Shown here: in pieces, positions 1 through 10,885 of the stretch
Layout of the letters: each line of letters opens with the position of its first letter
How positions within the stretch are numbered: position 1 is the stretch's first letter
NCBI GenBank assembly: GCA_040756995.1
Contig: JBFLYK010000032.1
Location: forward strand, 23,688-87,687
Source of the DNA: BP-133 sp040756995
GTDB taxonomy: Bacteria; Actinomycetota; Acidimicrobiia; IMCC26256; BP-133
DNA length: 64,000 nucleotides
Reading direction: 5' to 3'
The notes under the pieces: model-generated
What the model was told of the DNA's origin: nothing
The model's input: only the letters and a program-made list of their open reading frames with translations
Database searches by the model: none
Program-made: the position numbers and the translations under genes

Positions 1-1
1 C

Positions 2-799
2 CGTTCGTCGGGGTTCGCCGGCCAGCTCGTGGCCCTCGACGGCGACCATGTCGTCGTCGCCGGCCAGACGGGCCTCGAGAAGCGCTTCAAGAACGCCCCC
101 GGCTCCTTCGCCGTCGGGGGGCAGGCCGTCCACCTCGTTCCCCCGCCACCGGCGACGGCCGGCGCCGACCGCCTGGCCGGCGGCCGGGTATCGGCCACCC
201 GCCGCACGGCGTCGGGTAGCCGGGCCGTGGTCGGCGCCAAGGCCCAGGTGGCCCAGCCCAGCCGCATCCTGGTCGAGGGCGTCCACGACGCCGAGTTGGT
301 GGAGAAGGTGTGGGGCGACGACCTCCGGGTCGAGGGCGTCGTGGTCGAGCGGCTCGACGGCATCGACCACCTGGCCGACGTCGTGGCCGAGTTCTCGCCC
401 GGCCCCGGGCGGCGCCTCGGCGTGCTGGTCGACCACCTCGTCGCCGGCAGCAAGGAGGCCCGCCTGGCGGCCGACGTCCGCCACCCCCACGTGCTCGTGA
501 CCGGCACGCCGTACATCGACGTGTGGCAGGCCATCCGGCCTACCGCGGCCGGCATCTCGTCCTGGCCGCAGATCCCCCGGGGCACGCCCTGGAAGGAGGG
601 CGTGTGCGCTGCCCTCGGCGTGGCCGAGCCCGGCGGGCTGTGGCGGAAGCTGCTCGCCTCGGTGTCCAGCTGGAAGGACCTCGAGACGCCCTTCGTCCGG
701 GCGGTCGAGCAGCTGATCGACTTCGTCACCGACCCCGCCGAGGTCGAACCGGTCGTGGCCGATCGCCGCCGGGCGGCGGCAGCCGAGTGGTTCGACTAA
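2..799 (+). CDS. DUF3097 family protein (5' partial)
   Basis: The reading frame is open from the first bases of the window, so the true start lies upstream and this is the C-terminal part of the gene. The stretch VEGVHDAELVEKVWGDDLRV (about residues 93-112 of the visible part), then GRRLGVLVDHLV, HVLVTGTPYIDVWQA and PRGTPWKEGVC, matches the actinobacterial DUF3097 family as I know it. The acidic, Toprim-like look of the central block suggests a nucleic-acid or nucleotide enzyme, but no function is established that I can name. A GTG at 29 is in frame but would remove the N-terminal half and is probably internal. The gene ends 55 bp before the acyl-CoA ligase on the same strand. Confidence 0.8.
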   Translation, partial: RSSGFAGQLVALDGDHVVVAGQTGLEKRFKNAPGSFAVGGQAVHLVPPPPATAGADRLAGGRVSATRRTASGSRAVVGAKAQVAQPSRILVEGVHDAELVEKVWGDDLRVEGVVVERLDGIDHLADVVAEFSPGPGRRLGVLVDHLVAGSKEARLAADVRHPHVLVTGTPYIDVWQAIRPTAAGISSWPQIPRGTPWKEGVCAALGVAEPGGLWRKLLASVSSWKDLETPFVRAVEQLIDFVTDPAEVEPVVADRRRAAAAEWFD

Positions 800-854
800 G
801 GCAGTAACGTCGGGTGGGAGACCCCGGGGCCCCGTCCGACATAATTGGTGACGC

Positions 855-2384
855 ATGAGTGACGCCCGGCATAAAAATGTCAGCCTTTTCTTGGACCATC
901 AGGTGGACCAGGGCCGGGCCGACCACGTGGCGGTCATCGCCGGCGAGGAGCGCGTCACCTACGGCGGGCTGCTGGCCCGGGCCTGCCGGGCCGCCGCCGC
1001 CCTCCACGACGCCGGCGTCCGGCGGGAGGAGCGCATCCTCCTGCTCCTCGACGACACCGCCGCCTTCCCGGCCACGTTTCTCGGGGCGATCCGCCTCGGG
1101 GCCGTGCCCGTGCCCGTCAACCCGCTCTACAAGCCGTCCGACTTTCGGTACTTCCTGGAGGACTCCTACGCCCGGGTGGTGGTGGTCGACCCGCCCTTCG
1201 CCGAGAAGGCGGCCGAGGCCATCGAGGGACTCGACGGCGTGCGGGTCTACGAGCCGGCCGACCTCCTGGGCGACGACGACGCCGGAGCCGACGGCCCCGC
1301 CTTCCTCCCCGCCGTGGGCAGCCACGAGGACGACATGGCCTTCTGGCTCTACAGCTCGGGATCGACGGGCAGGCCGAAGGGCGTCGTCCACCGCCAGGCC
1401 GACCCGGCCGCCGTCTGCCGGACGTACGGCGCGTCGGTGCTCCAGCTCACCGATGCCGACGTGACCTACTCGACGACGAAGCTGTATCACGCCTACGGAA
1501 TCGGCAATGGGATCTTCTTCCCCTACTGGGCCGGCGCCACCACGGTCCTCACCGCCGGACGGCCGAGCCCCGACGCCATCTTCTCCACGGTCGAGACCCA
1601 CCGGCCGACGGCTTTCTTCTCCGTCCCCACGCTCTACAACGCCCTGGTCAACGCCGAAGGCGCCAAGGGGCGGGACTTCTCCTCGGTGCGGATCTGCCTG
1701 TCGGCCGCCGAGCCCCTGCCGCCCGAGGTGTTCCGCCGGTTCCAGGACACGTGGGGCCTGTCGATCCTCGACGGCATCGGCTCGACCGAGATGCTCCACA
1801 TCTACTGCTCCAACACCGCCGAGGCCCGCAAGCCCGGCTCCAGCGGCCGGCCGGTCCCCGGCTACGAGCTGATGATCCGGGGGGAGGACGGGCAGCCCGT
1901 CCCGCCCGGTGAGGTGGGCGAGCTGCTGGTCAAGGGCGACAGCGCCCTCTCCGGCTACTGGCACCACCGCGACCGGACCCGCCGGACGCTCATCGGCGAG
2001 TACTTCGCCACCGGTGACCGCTACCGCTGCGACGAGGACGGGTTCTACTGGTACGAGGGTCGGGCCGACGACATGATCAAGGTCGGCGGGCTGTGGGTCT
2101 CGCCGATCGAGATCGAGAACGTGCTCATGGAGCACCCGGCGGTGCTCGAAGCCGGCGTGGTCGGGGTCGAGGTCGAAGGATTCATGAAGATCCGGGCCCA
2201 CGTCATCCCGGCGGCCGGCTTCACCCTGACCGACGAGGGCGAGGCCCTGGTGGCCGAGCTCCAGGAGATGTGCAAGGAGCGCCTGCAGCGCTACCAGTAC
2301 CCCCACATCGTCCGCTTCGAGCAGGACCTCCCCAAGACCATGACCGGCAAGATCCAGCGTTTCGTCCTGCGGGGTCGCCCGTGA
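855..2384 (+). CDS. benzoate-CoA ligase-like acyl-CoA synthetase
   Basis: A 509-aa adenylate-forming enzyme that would activate a carboxylic acid with ATP and join it to CoA in the cytoplasm. The nucleotide-binding motif YSSGSTGRPKGVVH is near residue 160, LDGIGSTEMLHIYCSN near 310, the ATP/hinge motif TGDRYRCDEDGFYWYEGR near 380, and the catalytic lysine motif LPKTMTGKIQR at the C-terminus. The GSTEMLH form of motif A5 is characteristic of benzoate/4-hydroxybenzoate-CoA ligases, so an aromatic or related acid is the likely substrate; this is family-level inference. ATG at 855 has a short leader with CATAAT-like sequence just upstream. The stop overlaps the amidohydrolase start by 4 nt (GTGA), so the genes are translationally coupled. 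No ring-cleavage or beta-oxidation genes follow. Confidence 0.85.
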   Translation: MSDARHKNVSLFLDHQVDQGRADHVAVIAGEERVTYGGLLARACRAAAALHDAGVRREERILLLLDDTAAFPATFLGAIRLGAVPVPVNPLYKPSDFRYFLEDSYARVVVVDPPFAEKAAEAIEGLDGVRVYEPADLLGDDDAGADGPAFLPAVGSHEDDMAFWLYSSGSTGRPKGVVHRQADPAAVCRTYGASVLQLTDADVTYSTTKLYHAYGIGNGIFFPYWAGATTVLTAGRPSPDAIFSTVETHRPTAFFSVPTLYNALVNAEGAKGRDFSSVRICLSAAEPLPPEVFRRFQDTWGLSILDGIGSTEMLHIYCSNTAEARKPGSSGRPVPGYELMIRGEDGQPVPPGEVGELLVKGDSALSGYWHHRDRTRRTLIGEYFATGDRYRCDEDGFYWYEGRADDMIKVGGLWVSPIEIENVLMEHPAVLEAGVVGVEVEGFMKIRAHVIPAAGFTLTDEGEALVAELQEMCKERLQRYQYPHIVRFEQDLPKTMTGKIQRFVLRGRP

Positions 2385-3244
2385 TCGACGGCATACCCCT
2401 GGTCGACGCCCACCTCCATCCCGCGCACCTGAAATCGCTGAAGATGCCGGTCGAGCTGTGGTCGGCGGGCTTCGGCGCCATGGAAGGCATCTACGACCAC
2501 GACGGCGCGGTCATCCCGTCCGCCTTCGACGCCTACCTCGAGGCCGAAGGCGTCGACGTGGCGATCATGTTCTGCGAGTACAGCCCGCTCACCACCGGGG
2601 TGCAGCCGATCGAGGACCTGCTGCCGATCGCCGAGGCCAACCCGACCCGGCTGCGGTTCATCGCCAACGTGAACCCGCACCTCCACGAGCCGCTGCTGGC
2701 CGAGGTCGAGCGGCAGCTGGCGCTGGGGGCGGTCGGGCTCAAGCTGCATCCGGTCCACGCCCGCTTCGCCCCCAACGACGCGGTGCTCTGGCCGGTCTAC
2801 GCCCGCCTCGAGGGCACCGGGCTGCCGGTCGTGTTCCATTGCGGCACCAGCAACTTCCCCGGCGCCGTCAACCGCTACGCCGATCCGGCCTTGATCGACG
2901 AGGTGGCCGGCGCCTTTCCCGACCTCAAGATCGTGCTGGCCCATGGCGGCCGGGGCTGGTGGTACGACGCCGCGGCGTTCATCACCCAGATGCGGTCCAA
3001 CGTGTGGATCGAGCTCGCCGGCCTGCCGCCGAAGAAGCTGCCGCAGTACTACCGCAACTTCGATCTCGGCCGGCTCGGCCGGAAGTTCATCTTCGCCACC
3101 GACTGGCCCGGCATTCCCGGCATCGCCCGCAACGCCGCCGCCGTGGCCGACCTCGGCTTCGACCGCGACACGCTGGAGCTGATCTTCTGGCGCAACGCCT
3201 TCGCCGTCTACTCGTTGGGAGAGCCACCGCCGGACTGGGGGTAG
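2381..3244 (+). CDS. amidohydrolase 2 family metal-dependent hydrolase
   Basis: A 287-aa TIM-barrel metal hydrolase of the amidohydrolase-2 group (the aminocarboxymuconate-semialdehyde decarboxylase superfamily). The first metal motif DAHLHPAH is at residues 8-15, followed by LKLHPVHARF (about 125), VFHCGTSNFP (about 150), ILAHGGRGWW (about 187) and the terminal FATDWPG (about 242). These match the His/His, His, His and Asp ligand order of the family. Members act as decarboxylases, hydratases or hydrolases on cyclic or unsaturated acids, so the reaction cannot be fixed from sequence. The GTG start lies inside the stop of the preceding CoA ligase, and a second CoA ligase follows 40 bp later, which suggests one catabolic operon. 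The chosen start gives DAHLHP at the usual N-terminal position. Confidence 0.82.
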   Translation: MIDGIPLVDAHLHPAHLKSLKMPVELWSAGFGAMEGIYDHDGAVIPSAFDAYLEAEGVDVAIMFCEYSPLTTGVQPIEDLLPIAEANPTRLRFIANVNPHLHEPLLAEVERQLALGAVGLKLHPVHARFAPNDAVLWPVYARLEGTGLPVVFHCGTSNFPGAVNRYADPALIDEVAGAFPDLKIVLAHGGRGWWYDAAAFITQMRSNVWIELAGLPPKKLPQYYRNFDLGRLGRKFIFATDWPGIPGIARNAAAVADLGFDRDTLELIFWRNAFAVYSLGEPPPDWG

Positions 3245-3284
3245 GGTCCGGTTCATGCGACCGGGACGTGATGCACCCCCGAAC

Positions 3285-4916
3285 ATGACCGACTACGAGG
3301 CCGAGCGGGCCGCTTTCCGGCTCGAGGTGCCGGAGCGGTTCAACTTCGTCCTCGACGTGCTGGAGAAGCGGGCGGCGGCCACGCCGGACGGGCTGGCGCT
3401 GCTGGCGCTCGACGCCGCCGGGACGGAGACGGCCCGCTACTCTTGGGCCCAGATGGCCCGGGAGAGCAGGCGGATGGGCAACGCCCTGACCGGTCTCGGG
3501 GTGAAGAAGGGCGATCCGCTGTTCATCATGCTGCCCCGCATCCCGGAGTGGTACGTGGCCGCCTTGGGCGCCATCCGCATCGGGGCCATTCCCATGCCCG
3601 GGACCAACCTGTTGACGGGCAAGGACATCGAGTACCGCATCCAGCGGGCCGACGCCGTCGCGGCCATCGTCGATTCCGAGGGCGCGGCCAAGGTCGACTC
3701 GGTCGCCGGCAACCTGCCGACGCTGCAGCACCGGATCGTCTGCGGCGAGGCCCCGAGCAACGGCTGGACGCCGCTGGCCCGTCTCATCGAGACCGGCTCG
3801 CCCGACCCCACAGTGCCCGACCCGACGGCGGCCACCGATCCGATGCTCCTCTACTTCACGAGCGGCACCGTCTCCTATCCCAAGATGGTCATGCACACCC
3901 AGGCCAGCTACGGGATCGGCCACACGATCACGGCCCGCTACTGGCAGGACCTCCGGGAGGGCGACGTCCACTGGACGGTGTCCGACATGGGGTGGGCCAA
4001 GGCGGCGTGGGGGAAGCTGTTCGGTCAGTGGCAGCAGGGCGCCACCGTCGTTCTCATGAACATGGGCAAGCCCGACGCCGACCTCATCCTCGACACGATC
4101 GTCCGCAACGGGATCACGACGTTCTGCGCTCCGCCGACGCTGTACCGGCTGCTGGTCCAGACCGACATCGGCAAGCACGACCTGTCCGGGCTGCGCCACT
4201 GCCTGTCGGCCGGTGAACCCCTCAACCCCGAGGTCATCCGGATCTGGGAGGAGGGCACCCGGGGATTGACGGTCTACGACGGCTACGGCCAGACCGAGAC
4301 CGTGAACCTGGTGGCCAACTACCGCTGCGTGCCGGTGCGGCCCGGGTCGATGGGCAAGCCCACGCCGGGCTTCGACGTCCGGGTCGTCGACGAGGAGGGC
4401 AACCCCGTCAAAGCCGGGGAGGAGGGCCACATCGCCGTCCGGGTCGCGCCCGAGCGGCCGATCGGCATGTTCGGGGGCTACTACCTCGACGACGAGGCCA
4501 CCACCGCCGCCTTCCACGGCGGCTGGTACTTCACCGGCGACAAGGGCCGGGTCGACGAGGACGGCTACTTCTGGTTCGAGGGCCGCTCCGACGACGTCAT
4601 CACCTCGTCGGCCTACCGCATCGGGCCCTTCGAGGTGGAGAGCGCCCTCATCGAGCACCCGGCGGTGGCCGAGGCCGCCGTGGTCGGCAAGGACGACCCG
4701 GAACGCACCCAGCTGGTGACCGCCTTCTGCATCCTGGCTCCCGGCTACGAGCCGTCCGACGCCCTGGCCCAGGAGCTCCAGGAGCACGTCAAGAAGACGA
4801 CCGCGCCCTACAAGTACCCCCGGCTGGTGTACTTCGTCGACGAACTCCCCAAGACGGTGAGCGGCAAGATCCGCCGCACGGAGCTCCGCGAACGACTCCG
4901 TGAGGGCGACGTCTAA
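3285..4916 (+). CDS. AMP-binding acyl-CoA synthetase (medium-chain/ACSM-like)
   Basis: An adenylate-forming ligase of 543 aa from the ATG at 3285; an in-frame ATG at 3255 would add 10 residues. I prefer 3285 because MTDYEAERAAFRLEVPERFN resembles the conserved N-terminus of this subgroup. Visible motifs are LYFTSGTVSYPKMVMH (A3, near residue 190), YDGYGQTETV (A5, near 335), FTGDKGRVDEDGYFWFEGRSDD (near 420) and LPKTVSGKIRR near the C-terminus with the catalytic lysine. The DMGWAKAAWGKLFG segment is typical of medium-chain acyl-CoA synthetases. It would activate a fatty or arylalkanoic acid to its CoA ester. It is the third gene of the ligase/amidohydrolase/ligase unit, so its substrate may be an intermediate made by the first two enzymes, though this is inference. 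Confidence 0.85.
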   Translation: MTDYEAERAAFRLEVPERFNFVLDVLEKRAAATPDGLALLALDAAGTETARYSWAQMARESRRMGNALTGLGVKKGDPLFIMLPRIPEWYVAALGAIRIGAIPMPGTNLLTGKDIEYRIQRADAVAAIVDSEGAAKVDSVAGNLPTLQHRIVCGEAPSNGWTPLARLIETGSPDPTVPDPTAATDPMLLYFTSGTVSYPKMVMHTQASYGIGHTITARYWQDLREGDVHWTVSDMGWAKAAWGKLFGQWQQGATVVLMNMGKPDADLILDTIVRNGITTFCAPPTLYRLLVQTDIGKHDLSGLRHCLSAGEPLNPEVIRIWEEGTRGLTVYDGYGQTETVNLVANYRCVPVRPGSMGKPTPGFDVRVVDEEGNPVKAGEEGHIAVRVAPERPIGMFGGYYLDDEATTAAFHGGWYFTGDKGRVDEDGYFWFEGRSDDVITSSAYRIGPFEVESALIEHPAVAEAAVVGKDDPERTQLVTAFCILAPGYEPSDALAQELQEHVKKTTAPYKYPRLVYFVDELPKTVSGKIRRTELRERLREGDV

Positions 4917-4978
4917 CCTGTATCAAATCTGACGGCCTTCTGCCGCTCTCCGTAGTACTTGCATCACTGGGGGTCGAC

Positions 4979-6160
4979 TTGAGTTCTCGGCGCCTGCTGT
5001 TGGCGCTGCCCGTTGCCTTCGCCTTGGCCGCCGTCGTGGCGGCGACGCCGTCGGCTGCGCCGGTCACGCGTCCCGAACCCGACCGCACCCTGCCGGCCCA
5101 CCCGGCCCTGCGGTCGCTCGAGGCGCGGGCCCGCTACCGCGCCGAGCTCGCCGAGCGGCTGTCGCTGCGCCTCCCCGACGCGCTGAACCCCGTCCTCAAG
5201 AACGTCAAGGGGCCCTTCCGGCCCAACGTGTCGGGCCGTGACCAGTCGAAGGAGCCGACCCCCCACTACCGCGAGGCGGAGCGCCAGCAGCTCATCCGGG
5301 AGGGCCGGGAGTTGTTCTTCTCCACCACCGCCTTCGGCCAGCGGCCGAGCCAGGGCCCGCGGGTCGCCGGCCTGCACCTGTCCTGCGCCACCTGCCATGT
5401 CGCGCCCTCCCAGGTCGACAGCCTCACGCACCTCGTCGGGCCGGTCCGGGAGCGGGAGTTCGGCCTCCGCCAGACCCCGGCGCTGTTCGGGGTGGCCGGC
5501 ACCGCGCCGTTCGGGTGGGACGGCCGGAACCCCACCCTCCAGGATCAGGCCCGGGGCGCCATCGTCTCGCCCCTGGAGATGCACGCCAGCCGGGAGCCGA
5601 CGAAGCGGGAGCTCGACGCCATCGTCGAGTTCATGAAGACGATCGAGCAGCCGCCGGCCGTCCCCGGCCGGGACTTCGACCCGGTCCGGGCGAAGCGGGG
5701 CGAGGTCCTGTTCCGCACGCCCCGGCCGGTGATCGACCCCACCGGCGAGTTTCCCTCCGGGCAGCCCGTGGCCTGCGCCACCTGCCACTCCGGCTCGTTC
5801 TTCACCGACGGGAAGGCCCACCGGGACTCCATCCCCACCGGCGACCCCGTCTTCGACCCCGGCCGCGTCGACGCCAACGGCAAGATCCTGGGCTTCGACA
5901 CCCCGTCGCTGCTCGGGGTCCGGCTGACCGCCCCGTTCTTCCACGACGGCATCGCCGGTGACCCCACGGCTCCCAGCAACTTCCTGGGCGGCGGGACGGG
6001 CGCCGGTGCCCTGGAAGCCGACGTCGGGGCGGCCGGCCCGGCCGCCGCCCGGCGGGCCCTCCTGGAGAACCTTCTCCCCTTCTACAACACGGTCCGCTTC
6101 AATTTCGGGTTCACGCAGGACGAGCTCCGGGATCTGGCCGAATTCGTCCTGTCGTTGTAG
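4979..6160 (+). CDS. di-haem cytochrome c peroxidase family protein
   Basis: A 393-aa secreted c-type cytochrome of the CcpA/MauG family. It starts at TTG behind a GGGGG-containing leader, and the first 30 residues form a signal peptide (SSRRLLLALPVAFALAAVVA). Two covalent haem motifs are visible: CATCH at 136-140 and CATCH at 266-270, the usual two-haem spacing of bacterial peroxidases. The family reduces H2O2 with electrons from small cytochromes or oxidises other substrates; the specific partner is unknown. Its position 101 bp upstream of ccmB fits, because the Ccm proteins attach haem to exactly such CXXCH sites. A GC-rich hairpin lies between the two genes. A C-terminal FYNTVRFNFGFTQDELRDLAEFVLSL segment is typical of the family end. 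Confidence 0.85.
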   Translation: MSSRRLLLALPVAFALAAVVAATPSAAPVTRPEPDRTLPAHPALRSLEARARYRAELAERLSLRLPDALNPVLKNVKGPFRPNVSGRDQSKEPTPHYREAERQQLIREGRELFFSTTAFGQRPSQGPRVAGLHLSCATCHVAPSQVDSLTHLVGPVREREFGLRQTPALFGVAGTAPFGWDGRNPTLQDQARGAIVSPLEMHASREPTKRELDAIVEFMKTIEQPPAVPGRDFDPVRAKRGEVLFRTPRPVIDPTGEFPSGQPVACATCHSGSFFTDGKAHRDSIPTGDPVFDPGRVDANGKILGFDTPSLLGVRLTAPFFHDGIAGDPTAPSNFLGGGTGAGALEADVGAAGPAAARRALLENLLPFYNTVRFNFGFTQDELRDLAEFVLSL

Positions 6161-6192
6161 AAACCCATAGGTCGCCCGGCATGGGGGGAGGA

Positions 6193-6206
6193 GGGGAGGC
6201 CTCCCC
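6193..6206. repeat. GC palindrome between peroxidase and ccmB
   Basis: GGGGAGG directly followed by its complement CCTCCCC forms a perfect 14-bp palindrome. It sits inside a larger imperfect stem in which a GCCCGG/GGGGGG block (about 6174-6187) can face a CCCCCC/CGGGC block (about 6203-6216). No run of T follows, so it is not a classical intrinsic terminator. It could cause pausing, partial termination or mRNA stabilisation between the cytochrome gene and the ccm operon. Confidence 0.45.
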
Positions 6207-6261
6207 CCGGTCGGGCCTCTCGCGTTCGGGGCCCAGGCCCTGATCGCGGGAGGATTGAGGC

Positions 6262-6936
6262 GTGACGTTGTTCCGCCAGGCCCTGCTGGTCGCCGGGAAG
6301 GACCTCCGCATCGAGGCCCGCTCCCGGGTGGCGCTCAACCAGGTGCTGCCCTTCGCCGGAGTGGTCCTGCTGCTGTTCGCCTTCGCCCTCGACCCCGACC
6401 GGGGGCTCCTGCCCCGGGTGGCGCCCGGCCTGTTCTGGGTGGCCGTGCTTCTGGCCGGTCTGCTGGCCATCTCCCGGTCCTTTGCCGTCGAGGGGGAGAA
6501 CGGCGTGCGGGACGCCCTGCGGCTCTCCGGGCTCGACGGGGCGGCGGTCTTCGCCGGCAAGGCGCTGGCGGTGGCCGCCCAGCTGCTGGTGCTCGAGGTG
6601 ATCCTGGCGATCGGCGTCGTCGTGCTCTACGACCTGCACCTCCACAACCCCCTGGTGGTGCTGGCGGCCAGCCTCGTCGCGACCTGCGGCTTGGCTGCCG
6701 CCGGTACGGTGTATGGAGTGCTCGCGGCGGGCCTGCGGGTCCGGGAGACCCTGTTTCCCCTGCTCGTACTGCCCGTGGTGGCGCCCGTCATGCTCGGTGC
6801 GACCCGGGCCTGGGAGGCGGCGCTCGACGGCGTCCCGTCCGAGGCGTGGCCCTGGATCCAGCTGCTGGCGGTGTTCGGACTGATCTACGTGACGATGGGG
6901 TGGCTGGCCTTCGGGCCGCTGTTGGAGGAGACATGA
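6262..6936 (+). CDS. ccmB: haem exporter permease CcmB
   Basis: A 224-aa integral membrane protein with about six hydrophobic segments, which matches CcmB length. The order LFRQALLVAGKDLRIEARSR at the N-terminus, AVEGENGVRDALRLSGLD near residue 75 and the later hydrophobic hairpins with PLLVLPVVAPVMLGATRA are family features. CcmB is the membrane subunit of the CcmAB ABC complex, which drives release of haem-loaded CcmE. GTG at 6262 follows GGGAGGATTGAGGC, a good ribosome-binding site. The stop overlaps ccmC by 4 nt. The usual ATPase partner gene ccmA is not next to it, which is odd. Confidence 0.9.
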   Translation: MTLFRQALLVAGKDLRIEARSRVALNQVLPFAGVVLLLFAFALDPDRGLLPRVAPGLFWVAVLLAGLLAISRSFAVEGENGVRDALRLSGLDGAAVFAGKALAVAAQLLVLEVILAIGVVVLYDLHLHNPLVVLAASLVATCGLAAAGTVYGVLAAGLRVRETLFPLLVLPVVAPVMLGATRAWEAALDGVPSEAWPWIQLLAVFGLIYVTMGWLAFGPLLEET

Positions 6937-7742
6937 GGGGGGCGATGAGTTTCTGGGCCCGGCGGGGGACGACGGTGCTGGGCGCCCTCACACTGGTGAG
7001 CCTGGTCGTCCTGGTCGTGCTCGGCCTGTTCGTCTCCGACCCCGACTACATGCAGGGTGACGCCGTCCGCCTCATGTATCTCCACGTCCCCGCCGCCTGG
7101 GTCGCCTACCTGGCCTACGGCGTGACCAGCCTGGCCTCGGGGCTGTACCTGTGGAAGCGGACCCGCTCGCCGGCCTGGGACACGCTGGCCGGCGCCTCGG
7201 CCGAGATCGGAGTCCTCTTCACCGGCCTCACGCTGGTGCTCGGCTCGCTGTGGGGCCGCCCGGTGTGGAACGTGTGGTGGGCGTGGGACGCCCGCATCGT
7301 GTCCACCGCCGTGCTGTTCTTCCTCTACCTGGGCTACCTGGCCCTGCGGCGGGTGCCGGCCGACCCGGCCGTGCGGGCCAAGCGCAGCGCCATCGCCGCC
7401 CTCGTCGCCTTCGTCGACGTGCCCGTCGTCCACTTCTCGGTCGAGTGGTGGCGGACGTTGCACCAGCAGGGCAGCGTCTTCAACCGCGAGCTGAGCCCCA
7501 CCATCGAGGGCAACCTGGCCTGGGCGCTGCTGTCCGGCGTGTTCGCCTTCACCTTCCTGTACCTGTACCTGCTGGAGCGCCGCTACCGCCTGGCCGTGTT
7601 GGAGGACCGCATCGAGGAGCGGATGCTCGAAGCGGCCATCGCCGAACGCCGGGCCGAGGCCGACGCTCCCCCCGTACCCGGGGGGATGGGGGGTGTCCCC
7701 CCGACAACGGCGGCGGGAGCCGCTCGGGGAGCGCCGTCATGA
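6933..7742 (+). CDS. ccmC: haem transfer protein CcmC
   Basis: A 269-aa polytopic membrane protein of the haem-handling family. The tryptophan-rich motif WGRPVWNVWWAWDARI (about residues 105-120) is the WWD signature that binds haem on the outer face, and VHFSVEWWRTLHQQ follows near 165. CcmC loads haem on CcmE. ATG at 6933 overlaps the ccmB stop; ATG at 6945 is a possible alternative. The C-terminal tail (after about residue 240) contains PPVPGGMGGVPP, encoded by a GC-rich palindromic repeat seen twice more in this window, and looks like a late addition to the conserved protein. The stop overlaps ccmD by 4 nt. Confidence 0.9.
   Translation: MRGAMSFWARRGTTVLGALTLVSLVVLVVLGLFVSDPDYMQGDAVRLMYLHVPAAWVAYLAYGVTSLASGLYLWKRTRSPAWDTLAGASAEIGVLFTGLTLVLGSLWGRPVWNVWWAWDARIVSTAVLFFLYLGYLALRRVPADPAVRAKRSAIAALVAFVDVPVVHFSVEWWRTLHQQGSVFNRELSPTIEGNLAWALLSGVFAFTFLYLYLLERRYRLAVLEDRIEERMLEAAIAERRAEADAPPVPGGMGGVPPTTAAGAARGAPS
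7677..7710 (+). repeat. dispersed GC palindromic repeat, copy 1
   Basis: CCCGGGGGGATGGGGGGTGT followed by CCCCCCGACAACGG. G-runs and C-runs can pair as a hairpin. It lies in frame within the ccmC C-terminal tail and resembles copies at 46487-46523 (minus strand) and 63696-63731. It codes for a Pro/Gly stretch rather than a conserved domain. Confidence 0.5.
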
Positions 7743-7867
7743 CCGACGCCGGCTACGTCATCGGGGGCTGGGCCATCACCGGCGTCGCCATCGCCGGCTA
7801 CGTCGGGCGGATCTGGTCCCGCGCCCGCCGGGCCCGCCGGCTGCTGCCCCCGGAGGAGCGGGACTAG
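7739..7867 (+). CDS. ccmD: CcmD-like small membrane protein
   Basis: A 42-residue protein: one hydrophobic helix (YVIGGWAITGVAIAGYVGRI, residues 6-25) followed by the basic stretch WSRARRARR. This is the size, topology and position of CcmD, which stabilises the CcmC-CcmE haem intermediate and helps its release. The start ATG overlaps the ccmC stop (ATGA) and the stop is 5 bp before ccmE. CcmD is poorly conserved in sequence, so the call rests on length, topology and operon place. Confidence 0.8.
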   Translation: MTDAGYVIGGWAITGVAIAGYVGRIWSRARRARRLLPPEERD

Positions 7868-7872
7868 GGGCG

Positions 7873-8351
7873 ATGGAGGGAATGGAGCCGAGCCCGGCCG
7901 TCGTCGTCTCTCGCCCGCCGCGCAAGCGCCTGCGCTACATCGTGGCCGGCGGGCTGTGCGCCGCGGCCGTGGTCTTCCTGCTGGTCGGTGGCCTGTCCCG
8001 CAACATCGTGTACTTCCGCACGGTGTCGGAGGCCGTCCGGGAGCAGCGCGACTCACCGGGGGAGGGCGGCCGCATCCGGATGGCCGGCAACGTCGTGATC
8101 GGCAGCGTCGTCCAGGGGAACGGCGGGGTGTCGTTCAAGGTGACCGAAGGGGGCGAGACCGTCTCGGTCGTCCACCGCGGGGACCCGGGCGATCTGTTCA
8201 AGGACGGGGCGCCCGTGGTGTGCGAGGGCCGGTTCGCCAAGAGCAGCACCGGTGACAACCTCATGTTCGAATCGGACCGGCTGATGATCAAGCATGGCGC
8301 CGAGTACCGGCCGCCGGCGGTCGAGGCCGACAGAGAGCCCAACAGAGAGCA

Positions 8352-8355
<4 letters not shown>
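7873..8355 (+). CDS. ccmE: haem chaperone CcmE
   Basis: A 160-aa periplasm-facing haem carrier with one N-terminal membrane anchor (residues 21-43, YIVAGGLCAAAVVFLLVGGL) and an OB-fold domain. The covalent haem site is visible as KHGAEY: His141 and Tyr145 match the canonical HXXXY motif rather than the CXXXY variant. The preceding MAGNVVIGSV, VVCEGRFAKS and LMFESDRLMIKH blocks are typical. It accepts haem from CcmC and delivers it to CcmF/H. ATG at 7873 is chosen; an in-frame ATG at 7882 is possible. The stop overlaps the ccmF start. Confidence 0.9.
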
Positions 8356-10399
<2,044 letters not shown>

Positions 10400-10403
<4 letters not shown>

Positions 10404-10885
10404 TCAAGCGCCTCCTGCCGGTCGTGGCCCTGGTCGCCGTCGTCGCCACCGCCCTCGTCATCGGAGCGGGCCGCGACCGAGGCCCGCGGTCGCCGGCGGC
10501 CCGGACGGAGGCCATCGCCGGAGACCTCCGCTGCCCGGTCTGCCAGGGCCTGTCGGTGGCGGACAGCCACACCCAGACCGCCGAGGCGATGAAGGAGGAG
10601 ATCCGCCGGCAGGTCGACGCCGGTGAGAGCGACGCCGACATCCGGGCGTGGTTCGTCGCCCGCTACGGCGAATGGGTGCTGCTGCGGCCCGAGACATCGG
10701 GGGCGGCGGCGGTGGTGTGGATCCTGCCGGTCACCGCGCTGCTGCTCGGCATCGGGGGGCTCGCTTTCGCCTTCCGGCGCTGGCGCCGCCAGCCCACTCT
10801 GGCCGCCACCGACGAGGACCGGGCGCTGGTCGAAGCGGCGTTGGCCGGCCGGGCGGGCGAGACCCGACCGGGAGGCGCGTCGTGA
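10400..10885 (+). CDS. ccmH: CcmH thiol oxidoreductase subunit
   Basis: A 161-aa membrane-anchored protein with the diagnostic LRCPVCQ motif (Cys45 and Cys48) after an N-terminal hydrophobic segment, then SVADSHTQTAEAMKEEIRR and WFVARYGEWVLLRP, and a second hydrophobic helix near residue 105. CcmH holds or reduces the CXXCH cysteines of apocytochrome before haem attachment. Only the short one-domain form is present; the TPR part is encoded separately by the next gene. The start overlaps the ccmF stop and the stop overlaps the following gene by 4 nt. Confidence 0.9.
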
